NCBI GenBank assembly: GCA_942492825.1
Contig: OW818635.1
Location: forward strand, 1,736,001-1,800,000
Length of the DNA stretch: 64,000 bases
DNA from: GWE2-51-13 sp942492825
GTDB lineage: Bacteria; Bacillota_I; Bacilli_A; Erysipelotrichales; Erysipelotrichaceae
Direction of reading: 5' to 3'
The notes beneath the pieces are model-generated. The model saw only the letters and a program-made list of their open reading frames with translations. It was not told the DNA's origin and ran no database searches. This document shows, piece by piece, positions 17,086-26,583 of this stretch. How positions within the stretch are numbered: the first letter of the stretch is position 1; each line of letters opens with the position of its first letter. The position numbers were made by a program, and so were the translations under genes.

Positions 17086-18192
17086 ATGAAAATTCTATTC
17101 TTATCAGCAGCAAATAATATCCATACGGTACGATGGGTAAACGCACTTATACAACGTGGACATCACGTTGTTTTAGCAACTAACGCAAATCATTTTAGCG
17201 GAGCGGATCGAATCGATTCCAAAGTGAAAATTGTTCCCCTGAAATATTCCGGAACTCTTGGATATTATCTCAATGCAGTCCAATTAAATCGACTCTACCG
17301 TACATTTAAACCGGATATCGTCAACGCCCACTACGCAAGTGGTTACGGAACGTTAGCTCGAATGGCAAAGGTAAGGCCGTTGGTCCTTTCGGTTTGGGGG
17401 AGCGATGTCTACGATTTCCCCTATCAAAGTGATTTAAAAATGAGGATAATCAAGAAAAACTTACGTTATGCCGACCAACTCGCGTCCACTAGCCATTCGA
17501 TGGCAAGACAAGTTGAAAAGCTGTTAGGAGAAAAAATCGATATTGAAATCACTCCTTTTGGAGTAGATACGGACTTGTTTAAACCGATCGTTGACATTGA
17601 GAAATCATCGACATTCGTATTTGGAACAGTCAAAGCCCTCAAACCGAAATACGGAATCGAATACATCATCCGGGGATTCGGTTTGCTTTTAACAAAGTTA
17701 TCCGAAACAAACCCAACTATAAATCTCCCTATCCTTCGGATATATGGGAAAGGCGAACTTGAAGGAGAGTTGAAAGAGTTATGCGCCAAACTTGGCATTG
17801 AGAAGCAAGTTTCATTCGAAGGATACATCCAGAATACGCTAGTTGCGAAAGCCATCAACGAAATGGATGTCTTTTGCCTAGCCAGTGTACTCGATAGCGA
17901 AAGTTTCGGTGTCGCCGCAGTTGAAGCGATGGCATGCGAAGTTCCGGTCATCGCGACCCAAGTCAGCGGATTTGAAGAAGTAATCGAGGACCAAGTTACC
18001 GGAATTTTGGTTCCCATTAAAGATGAAAACATGATTGCGGACAAAATGCTATACTGTTTCCAGAACCCTTCAAGACGAATAGAGATGGGTAAAAACGGAA
18101 GAAAACGTGTTTTAGCCATGTATGATTGGCACCAAAATGTTACTATGATGGAAGAAGTGTACCAAAAAACGATTGAAAAAACAGACAAGTAA
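17086..18192 (+). CDS. glycosyltransferase, GT4 family
   Basis: GT-B glycosyltransferase, 368 residues. N-terminal half: ILFLSAANNIHTVRWVNALI and NAHYASGYGTLARMAKVRPLVLS. C-terminal donor domain: FGTVKALKPKYGIEYIIRGF, RIYGKGELEGELKEL, and the GT4 EX7E motif ESFGVAAVEAMACEVPVIAT. AAGGAAAGGAA precedes the start. It overlaps no gene but is only 32 bp after wecB, so it belongs to the same transcript. Linkage and sugar are unknown; ManNAcA is a possible donor given the neighbours. Confidence 0.9.
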   Translation: MKILFLSAANNIHTVRWVNALIQRGHHVVLATNANHFSGADRIDSKVKIVPLKYSGTLGYYLNAVQLNRLYRTFKPDIVNAHYASGYGTLARMAKVRPLVLSVWGSDVYDFPYQSDLKMRIIKKNLRYADQLASTSHSMARQVEKLLGEKIDIEITPFGVDTDLFKPIVDIEKSSTFVFGTVKALKPKYGIEYIIRGFGLLLTKLSETNPTINLPILRIYGKGELEGELKELCAKLGIEKQVSFEGYIQNTLVAKAINEMDVFCLASVLDSESFGVAAVEAMACEVPVIATQVSGFEEVIEDQVTGILVPIKDENMIADKMLYCFQNPSRRIEMGKNGRKRVLAMYDWHQNVTMMEEVYQKTIEKTDK

Positions 18193-18205
18193 AGGAGGAC
18201 ATATC

Positions 18206-19354
18206 GTGAAGATCATTATCGTACATATCGGAGATATCAACTATTGCCCTCCAGCCTTAAACGTCATTAACAGTTTGATCGATCTTAACCATGAAGTAAT
18301 CGTATGTACGACGAAAACACGTCATCAAATCAACCTTAGTCCAAGCGATCAGATAAAAATAAAAGAAATCGGCATTACATATGAGAAACCAATGTCGCCT
18401 TTCTTGAAGATTTTTAGAATGTTTGACATTCGGAAACAAATCTGGTCGATCATCGACGAGAATTACGATGATAACACATTGCTTTGGGTAATCTCGGACA
18501 CAGGAATAAAACATCTTGGGAAACGATTGCTTACGAAGAACTATATTTTACATCTCATGGAACTTTCGGAAGATCTTCTTTACTACAAGAAACTCAGATT
18601 TCTCAAACTGGATAAAAAAGCGTTTGGCAACTTTGCCAAACGTGTTGTTGTTCCCGAGTACAATCGCGCTCATATTATCAAAGAATGGTGGGAACTAAAT
18701 GAACTCCCCTTTATTTTGGAGAACAAACCCTATATTTCGATCGATATCGCGAAGAATTCTATAATCGAACATTCCGAGGTTGCTTTTGAATTGATGGAGA
18801 AGCTTAAAGATAGGAAAATCATCCTATACCAAGGTATCATGCATCGTGAACGCCCCCTCGACAAATTTATCGATGCCGTTGATCAGTTGGGGGACGAATA
18901 TGCGTTTGTGGTGATGACCAAAGGGGAAAACATCTACAAGGAAAGTCAAAGCAAGAACTACTTTTTTATTCCGTTTATTGAACCGCCATACCACCTAGAA
19001 GTCACCAGTCATGCCTTTATCGGAGTCTTGTCCTACTTTCCCGTTAAATCTCAGTATTCAATCCTTAATGCTTTGTTTGCAGCACCGAACAAAACGTTTG
19101 AGTATGCCAAGTTTTCAGTCCCAATGATCAGTAACGATGTTCCGGGACTCAAATACCTATTCGACACGCATCATTGCGGAATCAGCGTAACAACATTCAA
19201 TGAAGAAAATATTTGCGAAGCGATTCGAACAATCGAAGCGGACTATTCTCGAATGGCAACGAATGCCAGAGAATTCTATGATGAAGTTGACGTAAAGTTA
19301 AAAGTGAAGAACTTACTTCAAGAAATTTTAGTGAAAACAGGGAAGTCCCAATGA
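18206..19354 (+). CDS. glycosyltransferase-like protein (GT-B fold), GTG start
   Basis: The GTG at 18206 is chosen because a full SD sequence AAAGGAGGA (18191-18199) lies six bases before it; the in-frame ATG at 18173 would overlap the previous gene and has no SD. This gives 382 residues starting MKIIIVHIGDINYCPPALN. The second half has IILYQGIMHRERPLDKFIDAV, FAAPNKTFEYAKFSVPMIS and NDVPGLKYLF, consistent with a GT4-type donor domain, though more diverged than its neighbours. Expected to add one sugar of the repeat unit. Confidence 0.8.
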   Translation: MKIIIVHIGDINYCPPALNVINSLIDLNHEVIVCTTKTRHQINLSPSDQIKIKEIGITYEKPMSPFLKIFRMFDIRKQIWSIIDENYDDNTLLWVISDTGIKHLGKRLLTKNYILHLMELSEDLLYYKKLRFLKLDKKAFGNFAKRVVVPEYNRAHIIKEWWELNELPFILENKPYISIDIAKNSIIEHSEVAFELMEKLKDRKIILYQGIMHRERPLDKFIDAVDQLGDEYAFVVMTKGENIYKESQSKNYFFIPFIEPPYHLEVTSHAFIGVLSYFPVKSQYSILNALFAAPNKTFEYAKFSVPMISNDVPGLKYLFDTHHCGISVTTFNEENICEAIRTIEADYSRMATNAREFYDEVDVKLKVKNLLQEILVKTGKSQ

Positions 19355-20637
19355 GAAAGTCGCTCCCGCATCTCGCGGCAATCATTTTAGCTATCAGCCC
19401 CTTGTTTGATCCTTACATTTTATTTAGCATAAACACGGTGGAAGTTGGCGTCATCGATGTATTGATTGTCTTCGCCGCAGGGTTGATACTTTACACAAAA
19501 CGAGAAGCTAAACTCGATAAGATATTATTGATCATGCTTACTGTTTTCTTCGTCATCAATATTCTTTCATTCCTAGTCTTCACAGATAACCGAAACTTTC
19601 TCTTATCACTCAGAGTCCTAATCCTCTGGACGATCTATGCGATCTTGACAAGCATACTCTGGCAAAGTTGTCACAAAGACATGTTCGTAAAGACTGCACT
19701 CTGTGTCGGTATTTTCGCTGCCGGATTCATCTTCGTTCAAATCCTGGCTCTATCCTTCAACTTCGAACAAGTATGGGATGGTAGAATCCCGTTTTTGAAG
19801 TTAAGTGAATATGACGATTGGGCGAAACTCCGTGATATAACCGGAGTCATCCGACCCCACTCCATTTTCCAAGAACCATCCTATTTTACGATTTATTTGC
19901 TCCCCTTAATCGCATACACATTGGAACAGAAAAAGATCATGCTATTTCTGTTCTTTGTGGTTGCTGCGGTCTTTTCAACATCATCTATCGCATTGGCATT
20001 AATATTCGCTATAGTATTTATCTTTGCGCTCCAATTCGATATCAGATCTTTCCTCGTCAATCATAAAACTAAAGTCTTGATATTGATGGGTGCCGCAATC
20101 ATATCATTCGTTCTTCTTTACGTTGCAATTCCTCCATTCCATGAAATGGTGGACTACTCATTTCTGAAAATCGCGAAAATCGGGAAAGATCTACAAAGTA
20201 ATCGTATGGGTAGCGCAAAACTTCGATTAATCGGAAATGTCGGAATCTTCTCCGAGTTCACACCTTGGCAAAAACTGTTCGGCATGGGAGCAAATCAATA
20301 TACACTCGTATTTCCTAAATTGATTCCATACAGTAATTCCTTCGTGACAACTTTTCTTAATTTCGGAATCTTCGGGATGGGTACCATCCTTTACTTTTTC
20401 TCGAAACTTCTAGATCATATGTCGAAAGAGACACGAATATTCGCTTTGCTTTTTATTCTGTTATGTTTTGTGGACTTGTTTTGGTTCAATTGGTTTTTCT
20501 TCTACGTCCTTACATGGGCAATACTCTTCTCAAGGAATGACGAAAAAATAAGAATTGACTTGCAGGTTGTTATGATATGGTTTGATAAAAGATTTCCGAT
20601 TCCTGTGAAGAGAGGGAAGCGTTATGATGCAAAGTGA
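19351..20637 (+). CDS. Wzy-like polysaccharide polymerase (O-antigen ligase/polymerase type)
   Basis: Integral membrane protein of 428 residues with about 11-12 hydrophobic segments and a larger extracellular loop containing GVIRPHSIFQEPSYFTIYLLP. Such a loop, with Arg and the motif (R)xxxxFxEPs/gyf, is common in Wzy-like proteins that polymerise lipid-linked repeat units outside the membrane. It overlaps the glycosyltransferase upstream by 4 bp and the GT2 gene downstream by 14 bp. Sequence identity in this family is always low, so the assignment rests on topology, the loop motif and context. Confidence 0.8.
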   Translation: MRKSLPHLAAIILAISPLFDPYILFSINTVEVGVIDVLIVFAAGLILYTKREAKLDKILLIMLTVFFVINILSFLVFTDNRNFLLSLRVLILWTIYAILTSILWQSCHKDMFVKTALCVGIFAAGFIFVQILALSFNFEQVWDGRIPFLKLSEYDDWAKLRDITGVIRPHSIFQEPSYFTIYLLPLIAYTLEQKKIMLFLFFVVAAVFSTSSIALALIFAIVFIFALQFDIRSFLVNHKTKVLILMGAAIISFVLLYVAIPPFHEMVDYSFLKIAKIGKDLQSNRMGSAKLRLIGNVGIFSEFTPWQKLFGMGANQYTLVFPKLIPYSNSFVTTFLNFGIFGMGTILYFFSKLLDHMSKETRIFALLFILLCFVDLFWFNWFFFYVLTWAILFSRNDEKIRIDLQVVMIWFDKRFPIPVKRGKRYDAK

Positions 20638-21631
20638 GAGTTTAGTTTCTATTATTATTCCAGTCTACAATCAAGAAAAGCTTATTGGTAAATGCCTACA
20701 AAGCGTCATCAACCAAACACATCGCAACTTAGAAATCGTCGTGGTCGACGATGGTTCAACCGATGAAAGTAACAAGATCATCGAGGAAATCGCCCAAGCG
20801 GATGGAAGAATCAAAGTCCATTCGATTGGAAATCATGGGGTCTCGTATGCACGCAATCTCGGGATCGAGTTATCTAGCGGAAAATACATCCATTTTGTTG
20901 ATTCTGACGATTCGGTGGATTCAACGATTATCGAAAGATTACTTATTTCCATCAGTAAAAGTGATAGTGATCTAGCAATATGCGGTTATGTTAAGCAAGG
21001 AAATAAGCTGGATGAAAAAAATACTTTGGTTACTAGTATTGAATTCAACGGAAACTCAAAGGAATTTCTCAGTAAGATTGATCGATTTCTTGAAAAGAAC
21101 TTAATCCAAGGACCTTGTTTTAAGCTCTACAAGCGTGAAATAATACAGAAGTACAATGTATGCTTCCCGATTGATTTGTCGTTTGGAGAAGACACGCTGT
21201 TCGTATATGACTATTTAATACACTGTAATTCAGTGTCGTCGATTCCGAATCCCTTATATACTGTGACATCTCATGAACGATCATTAAAATCAAGAGTCAG
21301 ATTGGATAAAGTCGATATTTACCTGCGCCTCTACCTAAAACTTAAACAACTTTTCGATACTAATCCATCGCTAAGCCCGACTCGTGTAATCAGTCGGTTC
21401 TTCTGCCTTTCTTTCGTATCGTCAATTAAGGAACTTTACTTACCACAAGCAAACTTAACCCCAAAACATAGAATTAATTCCATCAACCGATATATAAATC
21501 ATGAACAAATTCGAAACTATTTTGAAGCTTATTCTGAATCAAATCTAAGAATCAAATTGATTCGATGGTTGATTCTACATAAACATAAATATTTGTTTGA
21601 TTTGCTATTTAGAATAAATGCTTTGTTTTAA
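20624..21631 (+). CDS. glycosyltransferase, GT2 family
   Basis: GT-A type glycosyltransferase, 335 residues. SIIIPVYNQEKLIGKCLQSV is the GT2 N-terminus, followed by VVVDDGSTDES and the metal-binding region HFVDSDDSVD (DXD-like). Later GEDTLFVYDYL is typical of capsule GT2 enzymes. The ATG at 20624 has GAGGG upstream and a second Met directly after. Overlap with the polymerase gene by 14 bp suggests coupled translation. Confidence 0.93.
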   Translation: MMQSESLVSIIIPVYNQEKLIGKCLQSVINQTHRNLEIVVVDDGSTDESNKIIEEIAQADGRIKVHSIGNHGVSYARNLGIELSSGKYIHFVDSDDSVDSTIIERLLISISKSDSDLAICGYVKQGNKLDEKNTLVTSIEFNGNSKEFLSKIDRFLEKNLIQGPCFKLYKREIIQKYNVCFPIDLSFGEDTLFVYDYLIHCNSVSSIPNPLYTVTSHERSLKSRVRLDKVDIYLRLYLKLKQLFDTNPSLSPTRVISRFFCLSFVSSIKELYLPQANLTPKHRINSINRYINHEQIRNYFEAYSESNLRIKLIRWLILHKHKYLFDLLFRINALF

Positions 21632-21657
21632 AACATCAAGGCGATCGGAGGGAAATC

Positions 21658-22539
21658 ATGATTCTACTTACAGGCGCTACTGGATTTCTTGGTGAGTTTG
21701 TCTTACGTGAACTATTACGGCAAGGTTATCCTACGACTTGCTTCGTTCGAGAAACAAGTAACATTGAAGTAATTAAAGAACTGAATGCTGATTTTGTTTA
21801 TGGAGAACTGAACGACAAAAATTCAATTCGAAATGCGCTGGTCGGAAAAGATGTTCTGATTAACATTGCATCAATGGGTTCGGGCTTAGCCCCAACCATT
21901 ATGGATGCGATCACAGAATCAAACGTTAAAAGAGTGATTTTCATTAGTACGACCGGGATATTCACCAACCTCAATCCAACAAGCAAAGGAATCCGTATCG
22001 AAGCAGAACGCTTAATCAAAGAGAGTTCTCTTAACTACACGATTCTTCGTCCTACCATGATTTATGGCACGCCTAAAGACCGAAACCTCTGGAGATTGAT
22101 TACCTATTTAAAACGATTCCCGATCTTGCCGATATTGGGAAATGGGAATTACTTACAACAACCTGTTTACGTGGAAGATTTAGCGAAAGCGATTGTCAAC
22201 GTAATCGATAATCGCACCACATATCGAAAGGAATACAACTTAGCGGGAGAACGGCCATTAACTTACAATGAGCTGGTAGATGTCGTATCCACAAAAATGG
22301 GAAAAAAGACAATCAAGATACATCTACCGATGAAACTTAGCTTTCATCTTCTAAAAATTTACGAGGGTATTTCAAAAAAACCAAGACTTAAGGCAGAGCA
22401 AGTATTACGTCTTAACGAAAACAAAGCTTTTTCAATCGACGATGCCGTTCGGGATTTCGATTATGCACCGATCCGTTTTGAAGTTGGGATACAAAGGGAA
22501 ATCGAACTTGGCAATCAGTTCAAGGTGAATCGGACGTGA
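21658..22539 (+). CDS. NAD-dependent epimerase/dehydratase-like SDR protein
   Basis: Extended/atypical SDR of 293 residues with the nucleotide motif ILLTGATGFLGEFVLREL. Other features: FISTTGIFTN and LRPTMIYGTP in place of a classical YxxxK, and QQPVYVEDLAKAIVNVID. The YxxxK catalytic pair is not evident (the STTGIF and KGIRIEAERL segments align there), so it may be an atypical reductase rather than a true epimerase. GGAGG precedes the start. Operon context suggests nucleotide-sugar modification. Confidence 0.82.
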   Translation: MILLTGATGFLGEFVLRELLRQGYPTTCFVRETSNIEVIKELNADFVYGELNDKNSIRNALVGKDVLINIASMGSGLAPTIMDAITESNVKRVIFISTTGIFTNLNPTSKGIRIEAERLIKESSLNYTILRPTMIYGTPKDRNLWRLITYLKRFPILPILGNGNYLQQPVYVEDLAKAIVNVIDNRTTYRKEYNLAGERPLTYNELVDVVSTKMGKKTIKIHLPMKLSFHLLKIYEGISKKPRLKAEQVLRLNENKAFSIDDAVRDFDYAPIRFEVGIQREIELGNQFKVNRT

Positions 22540-23618
22540 AAAGCAATCGAATATTCCTGTATGGTTATTGGCGTAAAAATCTGGGTGATGATTTAATGTT
22601 AGAGGCGTTTCGTAATTTGCATCCCGATTCTGAAATACATCTGATAACTAAGAAAGCATACTTAGCATCTTATCGAAGACAGAATCTCTTTCCACATGCA
22701 GAAGACAAGCTATTAGTTCGCCTTTTCAGTAAGATTTTCAGATATTTCGATAAACCCAGTTACTATCATTTTCGATATGCCAATCAAAACACCGATTTTG
22801 TAGCATTAGGCGGGTCGCTTTTTATTCAAGACGAAAAATGGCGTCGGGAATTCAACATTATGAATTACATGGTTACAAGGTGTAAAACCAGCTCCATTGT
22901 TAGCAGTAACTTCGGACCTTATCAAAGTGAAGATTTTTTAGCTACATATATTGAGCTGTTTAAGAAAGCCAAGAATATTATCTTGCGTGATAAAAAATCA
23001 TATGATTTATTTTCGAGTATCGAATCTGTAAAGTATGCTCCAGATATCGTTCTAACACTCGAGCAGTCACCGATATTCAAAGAAAAAAACGAACACGAAG
23101 AATACTACGTGATCTCAAACATTAATGTAAGAAACCGTTCTAAACTAGCTGATTTTGAGAATGACTACGAATCAAAATTGGCAGAGATTGCTGAAAGTAT
23201 GATTGAACAAGGTAGAGAAGTAGTCTTCATGTCTTTTTGCGATTATGAAGGCGATTTGGAGTCGATCCATCGCATTCGAAACAGAATAAGCGAAGCCAAA
23301 CGCATCTATGCCAAAATAGTAAGTTATGACAACCTCAAAGTTTCGTTGGAAGTTATCTCAAACTCAAACGGAATTATCGCAACACGATTTCACGCAATGA
23401 TCTTGGCGTTTCGATTCAATATTCCGGTTTTTCCGTTTATATACAGTGAAAAAACCGAAAACGTGATTGTCGACTATGGATTTCCAGGGAAATATTCAAC
23501 AATCGAGATGAGTAATAGCGTCTCAGTTGCTGAAGTTCTGAAAAGTTTAGGAGTCGAACCCAAGATTCCAGCGGAAGTATTCTTACTAGCAAGCAAATCT
23601 CATTCAAAAGCGATATAG
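22536..23618 (+). CDS. polysaccharide pyruvyl transferase family protein, GTG start
   Basis: 360-residue member of the CsaB/WcaK/AmsJ family, which adds ketal-linked pyruvate to cell-wall or capsule sugars. Visible: LYGYWRKNLGDDLMLEAF at the N-terminus, DFVALGGSLFIQDEKWR, IILRDKKSYDLF and, near the C-terminus, GIIATRFHAMILAFRFNIPVF (the family RxHxxxxA motif). The GTG start overlaps the previous stop (GTGA). Low A+T contrast with neighbours is absent; it is as AT-rich as the rest of the locus. Probably the last gene of the 13395-23618 operon. Confidence 0.87.
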   Translation: MKSNRIFLYGYWRKNLGDDLMLEAFRNLHPDSEIHLITKKAYLASYRRQNLFPHAEDKLLVRLFSKIFRYFDKPSYYHFRYANQNTDFVALGGSLFIQDEKWRREFNIMNYMVTRCKTSSIVSSNFGPYQSEDFLATYIELFKKAKNIILRDKKSYDLFSSIESVKYAPDIVLTLEQSPIFKEKNEHEEYYVISNINVRNRSKLADFENDYESKLAEIAESMIEQGREVVFMSFCDYEGDLESIHRIRNRISEAKRIYAKIVSYDNLKVSLEVISNSNGIIATRFHAMILAFRFNIPVFPFIYSEKTENVIVDYGFPGKYSTIEMSNSVSVAEVLKSLGVEPKIPAEVFLLASKSHSKAI

Positions 23619-23877
23619 TACGAATGTTAGAAAATTCAACAGATTTTCAATGATATGGGTATCGATTCATTTCATCAAAACAGTGGATGTATTGATATAA
23701 GAAGTGTGATATATTCTAAGCAGAATAGCACAAAAATTTGATTCGGGGAAATATTGAATTCAAAACAAATGGGGGAAAGTGCCTATCGAGAAATTGGGAA
23801 ATATACCAACGTAATCTGTCATATGATTGGACACAAATTGAGTTATTGCTTATACATAACCAAACGGGGAGGAAACA

Positions 23878-26307
23878 ATGTATAGAAAAGCAGCATTAAC
23901 ACTAGCATTATCTGGTTTGCTGATTATCGCTTCATTTTTAGGTCCGACAAAATTGAATACCAATGCATCAGAAGTTTCGATAAGCAAAAATCCCTTCGCG
24001 AATGAAGATTCTCAAAAGGAACTAAAGGAGAAAATCGCAAAGGGGGTAAAGATTAAGTCTGACTTGTTTGAGTTTGGGGCGACACGGGCTGAGAAGAAAA
24101 TTAAGGAAGACAAAGTTCGCAGCGAAGCGGATTCACAATACATCGTCGAGTTTAAGGAAAAAGTTTCCTTAGATACGATTTACGAAATTGTTAAAGATTA
24201 TTCTTACACACTTCTTAGTAAAAGTGGGCAGAGGGTTTTTAGAGTTTTACTCTCAAATCCGGATGACTTTAAGGCTAAGACATCAGGATTGGTTAAAAAT
24301 TTCGAAAAAGACGGAAAGATGACTTCCCAATCGATATCCAATGATACTCATGTCGGATACCAATGGGCGCTTGATGCATTGGATATTCCTGAGGCATGGA
24401 CCATAACGACTGGATCCGATGCAGTTTTTGTCTCAGTTATTGATTCCGGTGTCGATCGAGAGAATCCTGATTTACTAAATTCCGATATCAGAGTAGGATA
24501 TGATTTCATTTTAGATGGTGAAGTTACTTATGACGCGACGGGGCATGGTACCATGGTTACCGGAGTTATCGCGGCACAGACAAACAACTTCGAAGGTATC
24601 GCGGGAGTAAACTGGAATGTTGCGGTAGTCCCCCTAAGAGTCGTTTATACAGATGGGGCTATTTATGAATCCGATATTATCGAAGCAATTTATGCTGCGG
24701 CTGACATCAATAGCGATGTAATCAACCTAAGTCTTGGAGGTCCCGACTACTCAACAGCGATGGATGGTGCAATTCAATATGCGAATTCCTTAGGCAGTAT
24801 CGTCGTAGCAGCGGCAGGGAATGGCGGAGGGTCTTCATACAATTATCCGGCATCTTATAATGGTGTCATAAGTGCAGCATCAGTTGATGACCAATTAGTT
24901 CGGTCAACATTCTCGCAATACAATTCTATGGTGGATGTCGCTGCACCCGGTGAAGAAATTCTGACAACAGCGGATTGGTATACGAGCGGTGGAAATGATT
25001 ACGTTTTTGCCAGCGGCACATCATTTTCGGCACCATATGTTTCAGGTATCGCTGCCTTGGCATCCGCGATCAATCCGAGTTTAGACTATGTTGAGTTTTT
25101 CGAGTTAATAAAAGTGACTAGTAAAGATTTAGGATGGGAAGGGTATGATCCATACTATGGTTACGGACTGATCGATGCAGATAATCTACTTACCGGATCA
25201 AAAAATCCTCCAAGCGCTCCTGAGCAAATCTATGTTCAAAGTTCAACCTACAACTCAAACACCATTTATTGGTCTAGAGTAGCGAATGCTTCAGGTTATG
25301 AGTTCTTTCGTGCAACAAGTTATGATGGGGTATATTCTAGAATAAAGACTACAACACTTACGAGTTTTACGCATACTCCGCTCGTTCCAGGAAGTACTTA
25401 TTTCTACAAGGTACGTGCTTATCGCTTAGATGGAACTGAAAGAATCTATGGGGCTTTTTCACCGATCATTTCATCAACGAATCTGCCTGCAGCTCCATGG
25501 GGAATAAGTGTTAATCCAAGTGCATATAATATGAATTTGGTTCAATGGAATGCTGTGAGTGAAGCAAGCGGATATGAACTATATCGTTCCACAGACTATA
25601 ATAGCGGTTATGCATTGATTAAAACAACGACATCGACAAGTTTCGTGCATGGTCCATTACCAATTGGCAATACATATTATTATAAGGTCAGATCCTACAT
25701 AGTTGTTGGAACAAAAAGGGTCTTTAGCAACTTCAGTGCATTTGTTTACAGGCAAACGTTTGGAGCCCCTCCAAACTTAATCACGAAACTAAATACATAT
25801 AACAAGATTACTGTCTCTTGGGGTTCCGTTAGTTATGCTTCCGGGTATGAACTTTATCGGGCGACATCACCAACCGGCACCTTTGCATTGTTGAAAAGCA
25901 CTACTGGTCTGTCTTTTGTTCACGGTCCACTTGTCGCCGGAACAACTTACTACTATAAAGTAAGGGCATATGCATTAGTTGGCAGTACAAAGGTCTATAG
26001 TGCATTTTCCGATGTGACATTTGAAACCTCGTTCCCGGCACCAACGATTTGGATGTCTTGGCAAACCTCTGATACGAACTATTTAGCTTGGATTCCACAC
26101 ACATATGAATCTGGTTATGAACTCTATCGAGCAATCAATGATTCTCCGAATTTCGCGTTACTGAAAAGTACTACCAGCACAAACTATGCACACGGCCCGT
26201 TAGTCTATGGTACAACATATCGTTATAAAATCAGATCATATGTTATCGTAGGAACAACAAAAGTTTATAGTCCATTTAGCTCAGAAATTTATCGCAAAGT
26301 AGAGTGA
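23878..26307 (+). CDS. secreted subtilisin-like (S8) serine protease with four C-terminal Fn3-like repeats
   Basis: 809-residue exported protease. Residues 1-30 are a signal peptide. Residues ~85-145 are an inhibitor-I9-like propeptide (QYIVEFKEKVSLDTIYEIV). The S8 domain (~160-435) has the full triad: Asp189 (VSVIDSGVD), His223 (GHGTMVTGV) and Ser382 (GTSFSAPYVSG), with Asn315 in AAAGNGGG. From ~444 four repeats of about 91 residues follow, each with a YELYRAT-type and a FVHGPL...TYYYKVR-type segment, typical of fibronectin III. No LPXTG or membrane anchor, so it is released or bound through the repeats. Strong SD GGGGAGG before the ATG; possible promoter TTGGAC-18-TATACA at 23827-23856. It lies between two parts of the polysaccharide locus. 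Confidence 0.93.
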   Translation: MYRKAALTLALSGLLIIASFLGPTKLNTNASEVSISKNPFANEDSQKELKEKIAKGVKIKSDLFEFGATRAEKKIKEDKVRSEADSQYIVEFKEKVSLDTIYEIVKDYSYTLLSKSGQRVFRVLLSNPDDFKAKTSGLVKNFEKDGKMTSQSISNDTHVGYQWALDALDIPEAWTITTGSDAVFVSVIDSGVDRENPDLLNSDIRVGYDFILDGEVTYDATGHGTMVTGVIAAQTNNFEGIAGVNWNVAVVPLRVVYTDGAIYESDIIEAIYAAADINSDVINLSLGGPDYSTAMDGAIQYANSLGSIVVAAAGNGGGSSYNYPASYNGVISAASVDDQLVRSTFSQYNSMVDVAAPGEEILTTADWYTSGGNDYVFASGTSFSAPYVSGIAALASAINPSLDYVEFFELIKVTSKDLGWEGYDPYYGYGLIDADNLLTGSKNPPSAPEQIYVQSSTYNSNTIYWSRVANASGYEFFRATSYDGVYSRIKTTTLTSFTHTPLVPGSTYFYKVRAYRLDGTERIYGAFSPIISSTNLPAAPWGISVNPSAYNMNLVQWNAVSEASGYELYRSTDYNSGYALIKTTTSTSFVHGPLPIGNTYYYKVRSYIVVGTKRVFSNFSAFVYRQTFGAPPNLITKLNTYNKITVSWGSVSYASGYELYRATSPTGTFALLKSTTGLSFVHGPLVAGTTYYYKVRAYALVGSTKVYSAFSDVTFETSFPAPTIWMSWQTSDTNYLAWIPHTYESGYELYRAINDSPNFALLKSTTSTNYAHGPLVYGTTYRYKIRSYVIVGTTKVYSPFSSEIYRKVE

Positions 26308-26369
26308 AGTGATTTGCTTGATGGTTTAAAACAGGCTTGAAAACCTTTAAATGGATCAACCTCATTCTG

Positions 26370-26404
26370 AAAAGGAATTCTCAAATCAGAGAATTCCTTT
26401 TCGG
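26370..26404 (+). terminator. intrinsic terminator after the S8 protease
   Basis: Perfect 13-bp stem AAAAGGAATTCTC / GAGAATTCCTTTT (26370-26382 and 26389-26401) with a 6-base loop and a T run at the 3' side. The stem begins with A run, so it could work on both strands. Confidence 0.85.
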
Positions 26405-26514
26405 TTGTTAGCAAATGATTGTTTTGTTTTAGTTTTTGACGCATAAAATATATAGAAATGGAATAAAGTTCATTAATGGATGAAGGTTTTCGACAGATTC
26501 GAACTTTATTGGTG

Positions 26515-26543
26515 TTTCAAAAATACCATTACTGGTCTATACT
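26515..26543 (+). promoter_or_regulatory. candidate promoter of the LCP gene
   Basis: TTTCAA, a 17-bp spacer and TATACT lie 40 bp before the ATG at 26584. It follows the terminator at 26370, consistent with a new transcript starting here. Confidence 0.45.
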
Positions 26544-26583
26544 ATAGAATGATTCACATTAGTTATTAGAACTGGGAGAATAT

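Noticed and set aside
17466..18188. 240-codon open frame on the minus strand
   Set aside because: Lies opposite a well-supported GT4 gene and has no family motif; it arises from the codon pattern of the plus-strand gene.
23769..23885. 38-codon ORF upstream of the S8 protease
   Set aside because: No SD sequence, overlaps the protease start, and its end is made of the protease SD region; probably chance.
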